A model generated the notes under the pieces. The model made no database searches and had not been told where the DNA came from. It was given only the letters and a program-made list of their open reading frames with translations. Below are positions 17,301 through 27,067 of a stretch of DNA of 64,000 bases, piece after piece; position 1 is the stretch's first letter; each line of letters begins with the position of its first letter. The stretch is from SG-bin9 sp049323835 (lineage in GTDB: Bacteria > Pseudomonadota > Alphaproteobacteria > Rhizobiales > Xanthobacteraceae): contig JBMOOJ010000104.1 of the NCBI GenBank assembly GCA_049323835.1, forward strand, positions 1 to 64,000, written 5' to 3'. A program made the translations under genes and the position numbers.

Positions 17301-17424
17301 TGTAGAGCCGCGGATACTGCCGGATCGGCAGCTTGAACGCGGCGTTCAGCCCGATCAGCAGGATCAGTGCGCTGACGACGAGCGACAGCACCGGCCGCTT
17401 GATGAAAATGTCCGTGAAACGCAT
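14314..17424 (-). CDS. RND multidrug efflux permease (HAE1 type)
   Basis: 1036 residues from MRFTDIFIKRP; the family norm is about 1030-1050. This inner-membrane proton antiporter forms a trimer and expels drugs through a periplasmic adaptor and an outer-membrane channel. The first transmembrane segment (VLSLVVSALILLIG) and the TM4 proton-relay aspartates in GLVVDDAIVVVENIHRHL are present. The porter-domain start YNTVVTVTTTYPGASPE is typical. It is the last gene of a tetR-MFP-RND operon (114 bases after the fusion-protein gene). No outer-membrane factor gene lies within the window. Confidence 0.95.
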   Translation of the reverse strand: MRFTDIFIKRPVLSLVVSALILLIGLNAAFKLPIRQYPRLYNTVVTVTTTYPGASPELMQGFITTPIEQAVAAAEGIDYLTSSSVQGTSTISAYIKLNVDPNQALTEVLSKVNSVKYLIPREANDPVILKSTGQTTAVMYIGFASDELGGSAISDYLTRVVQPILATVDGVASADILGGQTFAMRLWLDPARMAGRGVSADDVAAAIRANNFQAAAGQAKGYFVVSNVSTNTGLTDINQFKRMTVKSKDGALVRLEDVATVQLGAQSTDASVSMNGDKAIFIGVQSTPQGNPLNIVKGVRALLPEIERNLPPSLKMQVAYDSTKFIQSSIDEVRDTLLEAVIIVVVVIFLFLGSFRSVLIPVVTIPLSLVGVCILMMPLGFSFNLLTLLAMVLAIGLVVDDAIVVVENIHRHLEEGKTPVQASLQGAREIVGPVISMTITLAAVYAPIGFLGGLTGALFREFAFTLAGAVIVSGVIALTLSPMMCSTLLKGAEQGRFAQMIDRVFRATTRTYGRMLDRSLDYRPVTAMFAVTILGLVAFMYMNTGKELAPEEDQGILFSVTKAPKYANIDYSDYYGEKLDKAFGSFPETDLRFVLNGISGPSQGIAGMILKPWDERKRSSHVLKQPVQNEINKVEGVNAFVFNLPPLPGGPGGLPVQMAISTIGDFKSIYEEMNKLKDAARKSGLFIVADSDLDFNQPVLRVKIDRSKANELGVTMQQIGNTLAMMLGGNFVNRFNLEGRSYQVIPQVPRDLRLTPDDLAKYYVQTPQGRQVPLSTVVSIETGTDPNALTRFNQLNSATFQAVPMPGVTVGKAVEFLEEQAKKLPTGYNRAFLADARQYTQEGNQLAIAFAFALVIIYLVLAAQFESLRDPLVILISVPMAISGALIPLFFGAATINIYTQVGLLTLIGLISKHGILMVEFANELQLKEGLDRRSAIEMAARVRLRPILMTTAAMVAGLLPLLTASGAGAASRFSIGLVVVAGMTIGTLFTLFVLPAVYVAIATDHRAVAGSQRTREVEEFERDYDGPGGLAPQGR

Positions 17425-17538
17425 GTCCCGGCTCCTGTCGGCGCTCGATCCCGCAAGCAAGGCCTGCGATCAGATACGCTCAATCCATATTCCGGGTCCG
17501 CTCACCATGCGATCGGACCCGTCTTTGTTTCCTCGCTG

Positions 17539-18738
17539 TCAGTTCAGCGGCGTCTTCGCCGGTATCGGCGGCGGCGGGTCTTTCGAAATGGCAACGGCGG
17601 CACCCGGTTGCAGCTTGAGCTGGCCGACGGCGACGACGCGATCGCCACCATTCAAACCACTCTGGATGACGGCCTTGCCATCGACGCGCACCCCGACGCG
17701 CACCGGAACGCGCTCGACCGAATAGGCCGGCTCGCCCTTTTCGTCCTTCTTCTCAACCACGCGATAGACGGAATCGCCGTAGAGCGTGTAGTCGACCGCG
17801 GTCTCCGGCACCACCAGCACCGGCGGATCGGGCGGCAGCACGACCGTCGTGCTCGCGAACATGCCCGGCTTCAATGCGCGGTCGGCATTGTCGAGCGTCG
17901 CCTGAATGCGGACGTTGCGCGTATCCGAGTTGATTTGCGGATCGATGGTCGTGATCTTGCCCTCGAACTTGCGGGTCGGATACGCATCGACGTTGACGCG
18001 CACGATCTGGCCGACGGCGAGCACCGCGCGATCCTTCTCCGTGACGGTGAAGTTCAGGAACACCTTCGAGAGGTCGGTCAGCGACACGATCTGCGTGCCG
18101 GCGCTCAGGAACTGTCCGAGATCGATCTTGCGCACGCCGAGTTCGCCGTCGAACGGCGCCCGGACGAGCTTCTGCGAGATGATGGTTTCGGTCTTGGTGA
18201 CGGCGGCGTTAGCCTGATCGAACGCGGCCTGCGCGGTGTCCACCGTCGCCTGCGGGCCGGACTGCTTCGCCAGCAGCGCCTTGGCGCGTTCGAGCGTCAG
18301 TTCGGCCGACTTGGCCTGCGCCTTGAAGCTTGCAAGATCACTCTGTTCCGGCTCGTCGAAGAGCTGTACCAGCGGGTCGCCCTTCTTCACCATGGCACCC
18401 GACTCGAACAGGATTTTGGTCACGCGGCCCGATACGTCGGGCGTGACTTCGACCTGGTGTACGGCGGCAAGATCGCCGATGCCGGTGAGCAGCCGCGGCA
18501 CCACCTCGGACTTCACCTCGGCCACGCTGACGGTCGCCGGCGGCGGCTTCATGTTGGCGAAGAACTGCCCAATCATCTTGGCGCGGAAGGCGTTGAACCC
18601 CCACAATCCGCCGACCAGAAGGACCAGCAGCAGACCGACGATGACGACCCAGCGCACCATCTTCACCGGTTTCCTGGGAGGCTTTTGCTCAACGCTCTCG
18701 GACACTTTCGTCCCGTGGATTTCCGTTTGAATGTTCAT
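17539..18738 (-). CDS. RND efflux membrane fusion protein (HlyD/AcrA family)
   Basis: 399 residues from MNIQTEIHG. A single N-terminal membrane anchor (VVIVGLLLVLLVGGLWGF, about 31-48) is followed by a lipoyl half-motif (VTPDVSGRVTKILFESGAMV), an alpha-helical hairpin (about 130-190), a second lipoyl half and a beta-barrel. It links the RND pump to an outer-membrane channel. The ATG is one base after the TGA of the tetR gene (TGATATG), so translation is coupled. The C-terminus is rich in proline. Confidence 0.94.
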   Translation of the reverse strand: MNIQTEIHGTKVSESVEQKPPRKPVKMVRWVVIVGLLLVLLVGGLWGFNAFRAKMIGQFFANMKPPPATVSVAEVKSEVVPRLLTGIGDLAAVHQVEVTPDVSGRVTKILFESGAMVKKGDPLVQLFDEPEQSDLASFKAQAKSAELTLERAKALLAKQSGPQATVDTAQAAFDQANAAVTKTETIISQKLVRAPFDGELGVRKIDLGQFLSAGTQIVSLTDLSKVFLNFTVTEKDRAVLAVGQIVRVNVDAYPTRKFEGKITTIDPQINSDTRNVRIQATLDNADRALKPGMFASTTVVLPPDPPVLVVPETAVDYTLYGDSVYRVVEKKDEKGEPAYSVERVPVRVGVRVDGKAVIQSGLNGGDRVVAVGQLKLQPGAAVAISKDPPPPIPAKTPLN

Positions 18739-18739
18739 A

Positions 18740-19438
18740 TCAAGCGCTTTCTGTAGCCATGACCGGCACTGAGGACGACACGTCCTGCACGAGGAGACGA
18801 GCGATCGCATCGTTGGTGACGCCGATGCCGCGTAAAACAAACTCGCAGACCTGCCGCTGCAGCCCGCCATCATCCGAATAGGAAATCGTCGGCATCGCCG
18901 GCAACCGCGACAATGCCAGCATCAGCAGCGTCTGATGCGTGAACCAGAACAGGTCGCGTGCCGGCGTACTGGAAGGCTCGGCGTCGCCCGCGGCGATCGC
19001 ACGCGCCAGCGACGCCTCGAAAATCGGTTCGATGATGTGGCCGATCTTCTCGAACAGAAGACGCGCGAACTCGCCGCCTTCGAGATGGCTCGATATCACG
19101 AGTTTCAGCCGCTGCACTTCCTCATGGTCGGGCGAGTTCGATGCATGCATGAACTCTGTGACCATCACGCGGATCAGCACCACGAGCGTTGCCGTCGATG
19201 GTTCCAGCGCCTGCAATTCGAGCAGGCCGGGATCGGTCTCGCAGGCGTCCGCCAGGACCTCCGCATAGAGCGCGGCCTTGGTCGGGAAATGCTTGAACAG
19301 CAATCCCTCCGAGATACCCGCCGCAGCCGCGACGCTGCGCGTGGTCGTACCTGCATACCCGTGACGCGCGAAGCAGCGCTTCGCGGCGTCCATGATTTGC
19401 TCACGGCGCAGGTCGCTCGGTAAACGGACGGGTCGCAT
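18740..19438 (-). CDS. TetR/AcrR family repressor of the adjacent efflux operon
   Basis: 232 residues. The N-terminal HTH domain (about 10-58: RREQIMDAAKRCFARHGYAG, then TTTRSVAAAAGISEGLLFKH) is classic TetR/AcrR. The C-terminal ligand-binding half is helical and variable. It is the first gene of the efflux operon, so it probably represses its own transcript and is released by a pump substrate. An imperfect palindrome nine bases before its start (19448-19461) is the likely operator. Confidence 0.94.
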   Translation of the reverse strand: MRPVRLPSDLRREQIMDAAKRCFARHGYAGTTTRSVAAAAGISEGLLFKHFPTKAALYAEVLADACETDPGLLELQALEPSTATLVVLIRVMVTEFMHASNSPDHEEVQRLKLVISSHLEGGEFARLLFEKIGHIIEPIFEASLARAIAAGDAEPSSTPARDLFWFTHQTLLMLALSRLPAMPTISYSDDGGLQRQVCEFVLRGIGVTNDAIARLLVQDVSSSVPVMATESA

Positions 19439-19447
19439 GGCGCGGTA

Positions 19448-19461
19448 AGTAACCGCTCACT
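19448..19461. promoter_or_regulatory. Candidate TetR operator
   Basis: AGTAACCGCTCACT is an imperfect palindrome (10 of 14 positions symmetric, outer AGT/ACT perfect). It lies immediately upstream of the tetR start, where an autorepressor would block its own promoter. Confidence 0.55.
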
Positions 19462-19595
19462 AGCCACAACGTCAAGGCGAAATGCTGCCCTGCAAACTCA
19501 ATTGCAGGTTCCACCGCAAATCTCACTTCTCGCAAAAACCGTCGCCAAAACAGTAGCTTGAACGGAAGCGTCAGTTCCTGCCATCAAACCCGGGT

Positions 19596-21086
19596 TTAGA
19601 TTCCGCCCATGCAGAGGTACTTCACCTCGAGATAGTCCTCGATGCCGTACTTCGAGCCCTCGCGGCCGTTGCCGCTCTCCTTGACCCCGCCGAACGGTGC
19701 GATCTCGGTCGAGATCAGGCCCTCGTTGATGCCGACGATGCCGTACTCCAGCGCCTCTGCGACCCGCCAGATGCGACCGATATCGCGGCCATAGAAATAG
19801 GCGGCAAGACCGAACTCGGTGTCGTTGGCGAGACGGATCGCATCCTCCTCGGTCTTGAAGCGGAACACGGGAGCAACCGGACCGAACGTCTCCTCGCGGA
19901 AGATCAGCATGTCCGGCTTCGCGTCGGCGAGCACGGTCGGCAGATAAAATCTGCCGCCGAGCGCAGGCTGCTTGCCGCCGGTGACAACGCGCGCGCCCTT
20001 CGAAACGGCATCGGTGACATGCTCCTGCACCTTGTCGACCGCGTCCTTGTTGATCAGCGGGCCGATGGCGACGCCCTGCTCGAAGCCGTCGCCGACCTTC
20101 ATCGCGTTCACGGCCTCTGTCAGCTTCGCGACGAAGGCGTCGTAGATCTTGTCCTGCGCGAACAGGCGATTGGCGCAGACGCAGGTCTGGCCAGCGTTGC
20201 GGTACTTCGAAGCGATCGCGCCCTTCACCGCCGCGTCGATGTCGGCGTCGTCAAACACGATGAACGGCGCGTTGCCGCCGAGCTCCATCGATGTGCGTTT
20301 CACAGTCGCGGCGCTCTGCGCCATCAGCTTCTTGCCGATTTCGGTCGAGCCGGTGAACGTCACCTTGCGCACGATCGGGTTCGACGTCATCTCGCCGCCG
20401 ATCGCCGTTGCCGATCCGGTGACGACACTGAACACGCCCTTCGGAACACCCGCGCGCTCCGCGAGGATGCCGAGCGCCAGCGCCGACAGCGGCGTCTGGC
20501 TCGCCGGCTTCACCACCATGGTGCAGCCGGCGGCGAGCGCCGGACCCGCCTTGCGGGTGATCATCGCAGCCGGGAAATTCCAGGGCGTGATCGCAGCGCA
20601 GACGCCGATCGGCTGCTTGATGACGACGATGCGCTTGTCGCTGCCGTGCGGAGGGATGGTGTCGCCATAGATACGGCGCGCTTCCTCGCTGAACCACTCG
20701 ATGAAGTTCGCGGCGTAGGCGATCTCGCCGCGGCTTTCGGTCATCGGCTTGCCCTGCTCCGCCGTCATGATGGTGGCGAGGTCTTCCTGATTGGCCATCA
20801 TCAGATCGTACCACTTGCGCAGGATGTTCGAGCGCTCCTTGGCGGTCTTCGCACGCCACGCGGGCCACGCCGCATTCGCGGCCTCGATCGCGCGCCGCGT
20901 TTCGTTCGCGCCCATGTTCGGCACCGTGCCGATGATGGCGCCGGTTGAGGGATTATCCACGGCGATGGTCTTGCCGTCGTCCGCGGCGACCCACGCGCCG
21001 TCGATCAGACATGCATCGCGCAGCAACGAGGGGTCCTTCAAGTTGAGCGAAGCCGGCGCATCCTTGAGCTTGAGATTCGTTGCCAT
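19596..21086 (-). CDS. gabD: NAD(P)-dependent succinate-semialdehyde dehydrogenase
   Basis: 496 residues from MATNLKLKD, which has GGAGAAAGAC before the ATG; an upstream start at 21131 is less likely. Aldehyde dehydrogenase superfamily, GabD branch: cofactor segment TPWNFPAAM, FTGSTEIGKKL, catalytic glutamate in MELGGNAP and catalytic cysteine in NAGQTCVCANR. It oxidises succinate semialdehyde to succinate, the last step of GABA degradation, though related semialdehydes are possible. It is a single-gene unit by its spacing. Confidence 0.92.
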   Translation of the reverse strand: MATNLKLKDAPASLNLKDPSLLRDACLIDGAWVAADDGKTIAVDNPSTGAIIGTVPNMGANETRRAIEAANAAWPAWRAKTAKERSNILRKWYDLMMANQEDLATIMTAEQGKPMTESRGEIAYAANFIEWFSEEARRIYGDTIPPHGSDKRIVVIKQPIGVCAAITPWNFPAAMITRKAGPALAAGCTMVVKPASQTPLSALALGILAERAGVPKGVFSVVTGSATAIGGEMTSNPIVRKVTFTGSTEIGKKLMAQSAATVKRTSMELGGNAPFIVFDDADIDAAVKGAIASKYRNAGQTCVCANRLFAQDKIYDAFVAKLTEAVNAMKVGDGFEQGVAIGPLINKDAVDKVQEHVTDAVSKGARVVTGGKQPALGGRFYLPTVLADAKPDMLIFREETFGPVAPVFRFKTEEDAIRLANDTEFGLAAYFYGRDIGRIWRVAEALEYGIVGINEGLISTEIAPFGGVKESGNGREGSKYGIEDYLEVKYLCMGGI

Positions 21087-21512
21087 GTCTTTCTCCTGTT
21101 CTCCGGTCGCCGTTTTCGGCGTGCCCGGCATTCCGTTTCGCCATTGATCCTGATCGGGATTGCGGCGCAGCTTAACCGCCCGAAGACGCAGGTCTATGAA
21201 AATCGGCGGCCTTTCCGGTTACCTCCCGGTAACGTCCGGCCGTCTCATTTCAGTAGTTTTATTAGATAATTTTCAAAGATAATCAAGATCCGCGACAGCG
21301 AACGGGCCTCCGGCCGCAGGCGTCCATTTATCTTTTGACGACCGCCGCTTCGGTATCACCGGCTACCGGATTGCGCCCTTCTTGGCCCGGCAGCGGCGAC
21401 TCGTCGAAGAAACGCAGCACCATCGGCGCATGCGACACCGTGCCCCCGGCCTGCACATTCAGTTTTCACATTTCTGGGTATCGCCGCGATGGCATCGGTA
21501 ATACGCGATCCG
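21087..21512. other. Intergenic region upstream of gabD and downstream of phoD
   Basis: 426 bases between two minus-strand genes. It contains a perfect 6-4-6 inverted repeat GTTACC-tccc-GGTAAC (21218-21233), 132 bases before the gabD start, that could be an operator. An AT-rich tract near 21255-21290 is a likely promoter region. No coding sequence with support was found. Confidence 0.4.
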
Positions 21513-23078
21513 TTACGTCCCGTGCGCCAGCGTACCTGACCGGCGCGGCGGCTGCGGCGCGAGATCGATCGCGAACAGGTTGCGGTCCTCGACGTCCTTC
21601 AGCGTCACGGTCATGATGCCGCTGCGGCCGTCGATCTCGACGAGCCCGAAGAACTGAAGTCCGAAACAGGGTGCGAGATTTTCACCCTGCTCCGGCGAGC
21701 AGCCTTTCTGATAGCGCACGCTCGGCCCGAAGGTGTTGTCGAGCGGCGCCGGCATCCACGTGCCGGCATGCAGCGGCCCGGAAACGAATTCCCAGAACGG
21801 TTCGAAGTCCTGGAATACGGCCTTGTTCGGATCGTAGTAGTGCGCTGCCGTATAGTGCATGTCGGCCGTCAGCCAGACGAGATTGGTGAGACCCGAACGC
21901 TTGATGAAGGACAGAAGGTTCGCGACCTCGTGCTCGCGTCCTTCCGGCGGACCATCACTCGACGCCACGCCATCGGGCGTCACAAGACCGATCGGCAGAT
22001 CGGCTGCGATGACTTTCCAGGTCGCCTGCGAGCGCGCCAGCTCCCATTTCAGCCACGCGAGTTGCTTCGCACCGAGCAGCGGCGCGCGCTGGTCGTGCGG
22101 CGCGGCCTCGTTCGACTCGCGATAGCTGCGCATGTCGAGCATGAACACGTCGAGCAGCGGACCGTAGGCGATCTTGCGATAAACCCGACCTGCTTCGGCC
22201 AGCGTCTGCCTCGTCGGCATGTATTCGTGGAAAGCGCGCGACGCCCGTGCCGCGAGCGCAAGTGCACTCTGCTCGACATAACCAGGCTCGTCAATCGTGC
22301 GCGCCGGCCACCAGTCATTGGCGACCTCGTGATCATCCCACTGCGCGAGGATCGGCACCTCGGCATTGAACGCGCGCACGTTCGCATCGATCAGGTTGTA
22401 GCGATAGTTGCCGCGGAACTGCGCCAGCGTCTCCGCGACCTGCGACTTCTCTTCCGTCACGACGTTGCGCCAGATCTCGCCGTCCGGAAGTTTCAGTTCG
22501 CGCAGAATCGGGCTGTCGGCATAGATGCAGTCGCCCGAGTGGATGAAGAAGTCCGGACGATGCCTGAGCATGGTCGCGTATGTCCGCATGCCGCCGCGCG
22601 TTTCGTCGATGCCCCATCCCTGCCCGGCCGTGTCGCCGGACCAGATGAACGATACGGACCGCCGCGACGTCGGCGCCGAGCGGAAGCGCCCGACCCGCGC
22701 GGGTCCGACGATCGCCGGCGACGACAGGTTCTGCGCGCGCACGCGATAGAAGATGTCCTGATCGCCCGGCAGATCGTCGAGCAGCGCCTTGCCGGTGAAG
22801 TCGCTCTCCGGCAGCGCGTCGACGAATGTGGAGGCAACGATGTCCTTGAAGCTGTCGGTGGTCGCGGCTTCGATCAGCAGGCGCGAGGGCCGGTCCGCCC
22901 GCGCCCAGACCATTGCGGTGTCGCCCGACACGTCGCCCGACTGCAGCCCGAGCGAGAGTCCAGTGCGCTGACTGGCATAGCTGATCGCGGGCATGGCCAA
23001 GCAGGCCGCAGTTGCTGCGGAACCCGCGAGGAACTTTCGCCGAGAGAGCAACCCCGCGCCGCTCGTCCGCCTTCGCAT
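21513..23078 (-). CDS. phoD: PhoD-like alkaline phosphatase, Tat-exported
   Basis: 521 residues from MRRRTSGAG. A Tat signal is clear: SRRKFLAGSAATAACLAMPA (12-31) with an ASQ-type end. The catalytic domain has the metal-ligand motifs of PhoD phosphomonoesterases/diesterases: IWSGDTAGQ, HSGDCIYADSP, QWDDHEVANDWW and WLTADMHYTAAHYY. These Ca/Fe enzymes act in the periplasm on phosphate esters. It stands alone. The upstream extension to 23198 would put bases before the Tat signal and is rejected. Confidence 0.93.
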   Translation of the reverse strand: MRRRTSGAGLLSRRKFLAGSAATAACLAMPAISYASQRTGLSLGLQSGDVSGDTAMVWARADRPSRLLIEAATTDSFKDIVASTFVDALPESDFTGKALLDDLPGDQDIFYRVRAQNLSSPAIVGPARVGRFRSAPTSRRSVSFIWSGDTAGQGWGIDETRGGMRTYATMLRHRPDFFIHSGDCIYADSPILRELKLPDGEIWRNVVTEEKSQVAETLAQFRGNYRYNLIDANVRAFNAEVPILAQWDDHEVANDWWPARTIDEPGYVEQSALALAARASRAFHEYMPTRQTLAEAGRVYRKIAYGPLLDVFMLDMRSYRESNEAAPHDQRAPLLGAKQLAWLKWELARSQATWKVIAADLPIGLVTPDGVASSDGPPEGREHEVANLLSFIKRSGLTNLVWLTADMHYTAAHYYDPNKAVFQDFEPFWEFVSGPLHAGTWMPAPLDNTFGPSVRYQKGCSPEQGENLAPCFGLQFFGLVEIDGRSGIMTVTLKDVEDRNLFAIDLAPQPPRRSGTLAHGT

Positions 23079-23356
23079 CCCGTGACCTCTGCCGAATCGC
23101 AGCAGGACCGTGCCTGCGCCGTTTGACTCTGGCTCAACGGTTTTGCGACGCGGCGGTGACAACGACGACGTGCGAGTTCCCGATCCACCGATGCTCACGC
23201 TCGCGTGAAGTCAGCGGGTTTCTAAGCCTATCGTATGAGGCCGAGGGAAAGCCCAAGGCTTGCGTGACTCCGGAGCCGCTGAAATAGTCCGCACCTTGGC
23301 ATGCCAGAACGCCAATAAGAAACATGCTCCCCCGAGGGAGCGCTTTGGAGGCTCAA

Positions 23357-24553
23357 ATGCGTCTTGGATTTTTTACCGCCGCCGTTGCGTGCGCCCTTTC
23401 ATTGCCAACGATGTCGTCCGCGCAAGGCGCGGTGAAGATCGGCATCCTCAACGATCAGTCCGGCGTCTACGCCGATTACGGCGGCAAGTGGTCGTTCGAA
23501 GCAGCCAAGATGGCGATCGAGGATTTCGGCGGCGAAGTGCTCGGCAAGAAGATCGAAATCGTCACCGCGGACCATCAAAACAAGCCCGATCTCGCCGTCA
23601 GCATCGGCCGCCGCTGGTATGACGTCGAAGGCGTCGACATGATTACCGAGCTGACGACATCGTCGGTCGCACTCGCGATCCACGATCTGTCGAAGCAGAT
23701 GAAGAAGATCGACATCGTCGTCGGCGCGGCGACCTCCCGCCTGACCGGCGACGCCTGCCAGCCCTACGGCTTCCACTGGGCCTACGACACCCATGCACTT
23801 GGCGTCGGCACCGGCGGCGCACTCACCGAAGCCGGTGGCGACACCTGGTACTTCCTCACCGCGGACTATGCGTTCGGCCATTCGCTCGAAGCCGACACCG
23901 GCAAGGTTGTCACTGCAAAAGGCGGCAAGGTTCTCGGCGCCGTGCGTCATCCGCTGAACTCGTCGGACTACTCGTCGTTCCTGCTCCAGGCGCAGAGCTC
24001 CAAGGCGAAGATCATCGGCCTCGCCAATGCTGGCCTCGACACCACCAACTCGATCAAGCAGGCCGCCGAATTCGGCATCGTCGCCGGCGGCCAGAAGCTT
24101 GCAGGTCTGCTGCTCACGCTCGCGGAGGTCCACGGCCTCGGCCTCAACGCGGCGCAGGGCCTCGTACTCACCGAAGGTTACTACTGGGACCTCAACGACA
24201 AGAGCCGTGAGTTCGCCGATCGCTTCTTCAAGCGCACCGGCCGCATGCCGAACATGATCCAGGCCGGCACCTACTCGGCGACCTTGCAGTACCTGAAGGC
24301 TGTGAAGGCCGCCGGCACGAAGGAAACCGAAGCCGTCACCGCCAAACTCAAGGAACTGCCGGTCGACGATGCCTTCGCGCAGGGCGGCAAGGTGCTGCCG
24401 AACGGCCGCATGGTGCACGACATGTACCTGTTCGAAGTGAAGAAGCCGAGCGAGTCGAAGAAGCCGTGGGATTACTACAAGCTTGTCTCGACGGTTCCCG
24501 GCGACAAGGCGTTCCTGTCGGCCAAGGACAGCGGCTGCCCGGCCACGAAGTGA
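23357..24553 (+). CDS. Liv-type ABC transporter substrate-binding protein
   Basis: 398 residues from MRLGFFTAA with TGGAGG upstream. A Sec signal peptide ends at MSSAQG, and the mature protein starts VKIGILNDQSGVYADYGGKW, the leucine/isoleucine/valine-binding family fold. It is convergent with livF of the liv cluster, so this cluster has a second binding protein at 28013. Family members bind amino acids, amides, urea or aromatic acids; the ligand here is unknown. Two cysteines (in GDACQPYG and the C-terminal SGCPATK) might form a disulfide. Confidence 0.9.
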   Translation: MRLGFFTAAVACALSLPTMSSAQGAVKIGILNDQSGVYADYGGKWSFEAAKMAIEDFGGEVLGKKIEIVTADHQNKPDLAVSIGRRWYDVEGVDMITELTTSSVALAIHDLSKQMKKIDIVVGAATSRLTGDACQPYGFHWAYDTHALGVGTGGALTEAGGDTWYFLTADYAFGHSLEADTGKVVTAKGGKVLGAVRHPLNSSDYSSFLLQAQSSKAKIIGLANAGLDTTNSIKQAAEFGIVAGGQKLAGLLLTLAEVHGLGLNAAQGLVLTEGYYWDLNDKSREFADRFFKRTGRMPNMIQAGTYSATLQYLKAVKAAGTKETEAVTAKLKELPVDDAFAQGGKVLPNGRMVHDMYLFEVKKPSESKKPWDYYKLVSTVPGDKAFLSAKDSGCPATK

Positions 24554-24573
24554 GCCGCGCACGACCAAACGAC

Positions 24574-24602
24574 ATCGGCCCGGACTTCGCGTCCGGGCCG
24601 AT
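24574..24602. terminator. Bidirectional terminator hairpin
   Basis: A perfect 12-bp inverted repeat, arm ATCGGCCCGGAC, with a 5-base loop, lies between the convergent binding-protein gene and livF. It lacks a long U-tract on either side. Confidence 0.75.
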
Positions 24603-24625
24603 CCGTTATTGAGCAGTGAAACAGA

Positions 24626-25322
<697 letters not shown>

Positions 25323-25333
<11 letters not shown>

Positions 25334-26060
25334 GGTGGCGGTCTCCGAGATAGGCGGAAATCACTTTCTCGTCGCGAACCACGGCGGACGGCGCGCCTTC
25401 CGCGAGCACTTTGCCGAGATGCAGTACGACGGCGCGATCGACCAGCGGCATGACGACTTCCATCACATGCTCGACCATGACGATGGTGATTCCGGTCCCG
25501 CGCACCTTGCGGATCAGTTCGACGCCCGCCTGCGCTTCGGCTGGCGTGAGGCCGGTCAGAACCTCGTCGAGCAGAAGGAGCTTCGGTTCGGTTGCGAGCG
25601 CACGCGCAACCTCAAGCCGGCGCTTCTGCGGCGGCGTCAGTTCGGAGCCCGCCGCATCAGCCATGCGCGCCAGCCCGACATAGTCGAGCACGGCCATCGC
25701 CTTCTCACGCGCTTGCAGGATTCGCGGATAGCGCACGAATGCGCCGACGGTGACGTTCTCGATCACGGACATCGAATCGAACGAACGCGGAACCTGGTAG
25801 GTGCGCGCGATGCCCAACGCGCACAGCTGCGCGGCTGGCAATCCGGTAATGTCGCGGCCATCGAACCTGATCGTGCCCGACGATGGCGGAAACGCGCCGG
25901 CAATCAGGTTGAACAGCGTCGACTTGCCGGCGCCGTTCGGACCGATCAGACCGAGGATTTCGCCGCGTTTGACGATCATGTCGATCTGGTCGTTGGCGAC
26001 GAGGCCGCCGAAGCGGCGCGTCACCTTCTCGCAGGTGATGATGGGATCGCCGCCGCTCAT
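25323..26060 (-). CDS. livG: Liv ABC transporter ATP-binding protein LivG
   Basis: 245 residues. Walker A GPNGAGKST, Walker B LLLLDEVLTGL and the MVEHVMEVVM switch region are present. The signature motif is degenerate: where LivG normally has LSYGQQRRLE this protein has LTPPQKRRLE. Related LivG proteins with LTxxxRKRLE exist, so it is probably functional. Its ATG overlaps the livM stop by 4 bases (ATGA). Confidence 0.94.
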
Positions 26061-27067
26061 GATGCGTCAGCCTTTTTGACCGGCGACCGCTTGAACAGGC
26101 CCATGATGCCTTCCGGCTGGGTCAGCGCCACGACCATGACCAGCGCTCCGTAAATCACGAGGTCGAGGCCCGAGCCGGTGCCACCGAGATAGGAGCGCGT
26201 CAGTTCAGCCATCGGGATGAGGATCAGCGCGCCAACCGCCGGGCCCCACAGCGAACCGACTCCGCCCAGCACAGCCGGCAGCGCCATCAGCAGCGAGAAG
26301 CGGAAATGCATCACACTTTCCGGGTCGATGTAGGAGACGAACGCCGCGTAGAAGCCGCCACCGATCGCCGTGAAGAACGCCGAGATCGCCGCCGCGCCCA
26401 TCTTCGAATGAAACACGGTGACGCCGAGACTCTCCGCGGCTTCGGGATCGTCCTTCACCGCACGCCACCAGTAACCCCAGCGCGACTCGATGATCGCGTA
26501 GGTCACGAGCCAGGTCAGCGCGAACAGGCCGAGCACGAAGTAGAAGTACGGCACCTTGTTGCGCGCAAACTGAAGCGTCCACCAGCTGTCAGGATTGAAC
26601 GGCCACTGGATGCCGAGCGCCGCTCCGCCGTAATCCCAGTTGTGGACCAGCAGCAGGCCGATTTCCGCGATGACGATGGTCGCGATCGAGAAATAATGCC
26701 CCTTCAGCCGGAAGCAGGGATAGCCGAGCGCCAGCGCCACCAGCGCCGAGAGAATTCCGCCGGCGAGCATGCCGCTCCAGGCGACGATGCCGAAATTCAC
26801 GAACAGGATGCTGGTGGCGTAGGCGCCGATACCGAAATAGAGCGCATGCCCCAGCGACACCTGTCCGCAGTAGCCGCCGAGAATGTTCCAGCTCTGCGAG
26901 AGCGCCGCGAACAGCAGCGTCAAAATGAGAACGTTCATTGTATAGACATCGGAGATCGCACGCGGGATCAGCGCGATCAGCGCAAACACAGCGAGTGCGA
27001 TCAGAAGCTGCCGCCGTCGGCCGGCGGTGAACGAGGCATTGGGGACCGTGGCCGCGATATCGCTCAT
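26057..27067 (-). CDS. livM: Liv ABC transporter permease LivM
   Basis: 336 residues from MSDIAATVPN at 27067; the ATG shares one base with the livH stop (TGATG). About ten hydrophobic segments are present, with the family motifs GYCGQVSLGHALYFGIGAY and AFFTAIGGGFYAAFVSYIDP. It forms the transmembrane channel with LivH. Confidence 0.94.
   Translation of the reverse strand: MSDIAATVPNASFTAGRRRQLLIALAVFALIALIPRAISDVYTMNVLILTLLFAALSQSWNILGGYCGQVSLGHALYFGIGAYATSILFVNFGIVAWSGMLAGGILSALVALALGYPCFRLKGHYFSIATIVIAEIGLLLVHNWDYGGAALGIQWPFNPDSWWTLQFARNKVPYFYFVLGLFALTWLVTYAIIESRWGYWWRAVKDDPEAAESLGVTVFHSKMGAAAISAFFTAIGGGFYAAFVSYIDPESVMHFRFSLLMALPAVLGGVGSLWGPAVGALILIPMAELTRSYLGGTGSGLDLVIYGALVMVVALTQPEGIMGLFKRSPVKKADAS

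Noticed and set aside
13972..18756. 1594-codon plus-strand frame across the RND and fusion-protein genes
   Set aside because: It is the antisense shadow of two well-supported genes; composition is His/Arg-rich and repetitive with no domain.
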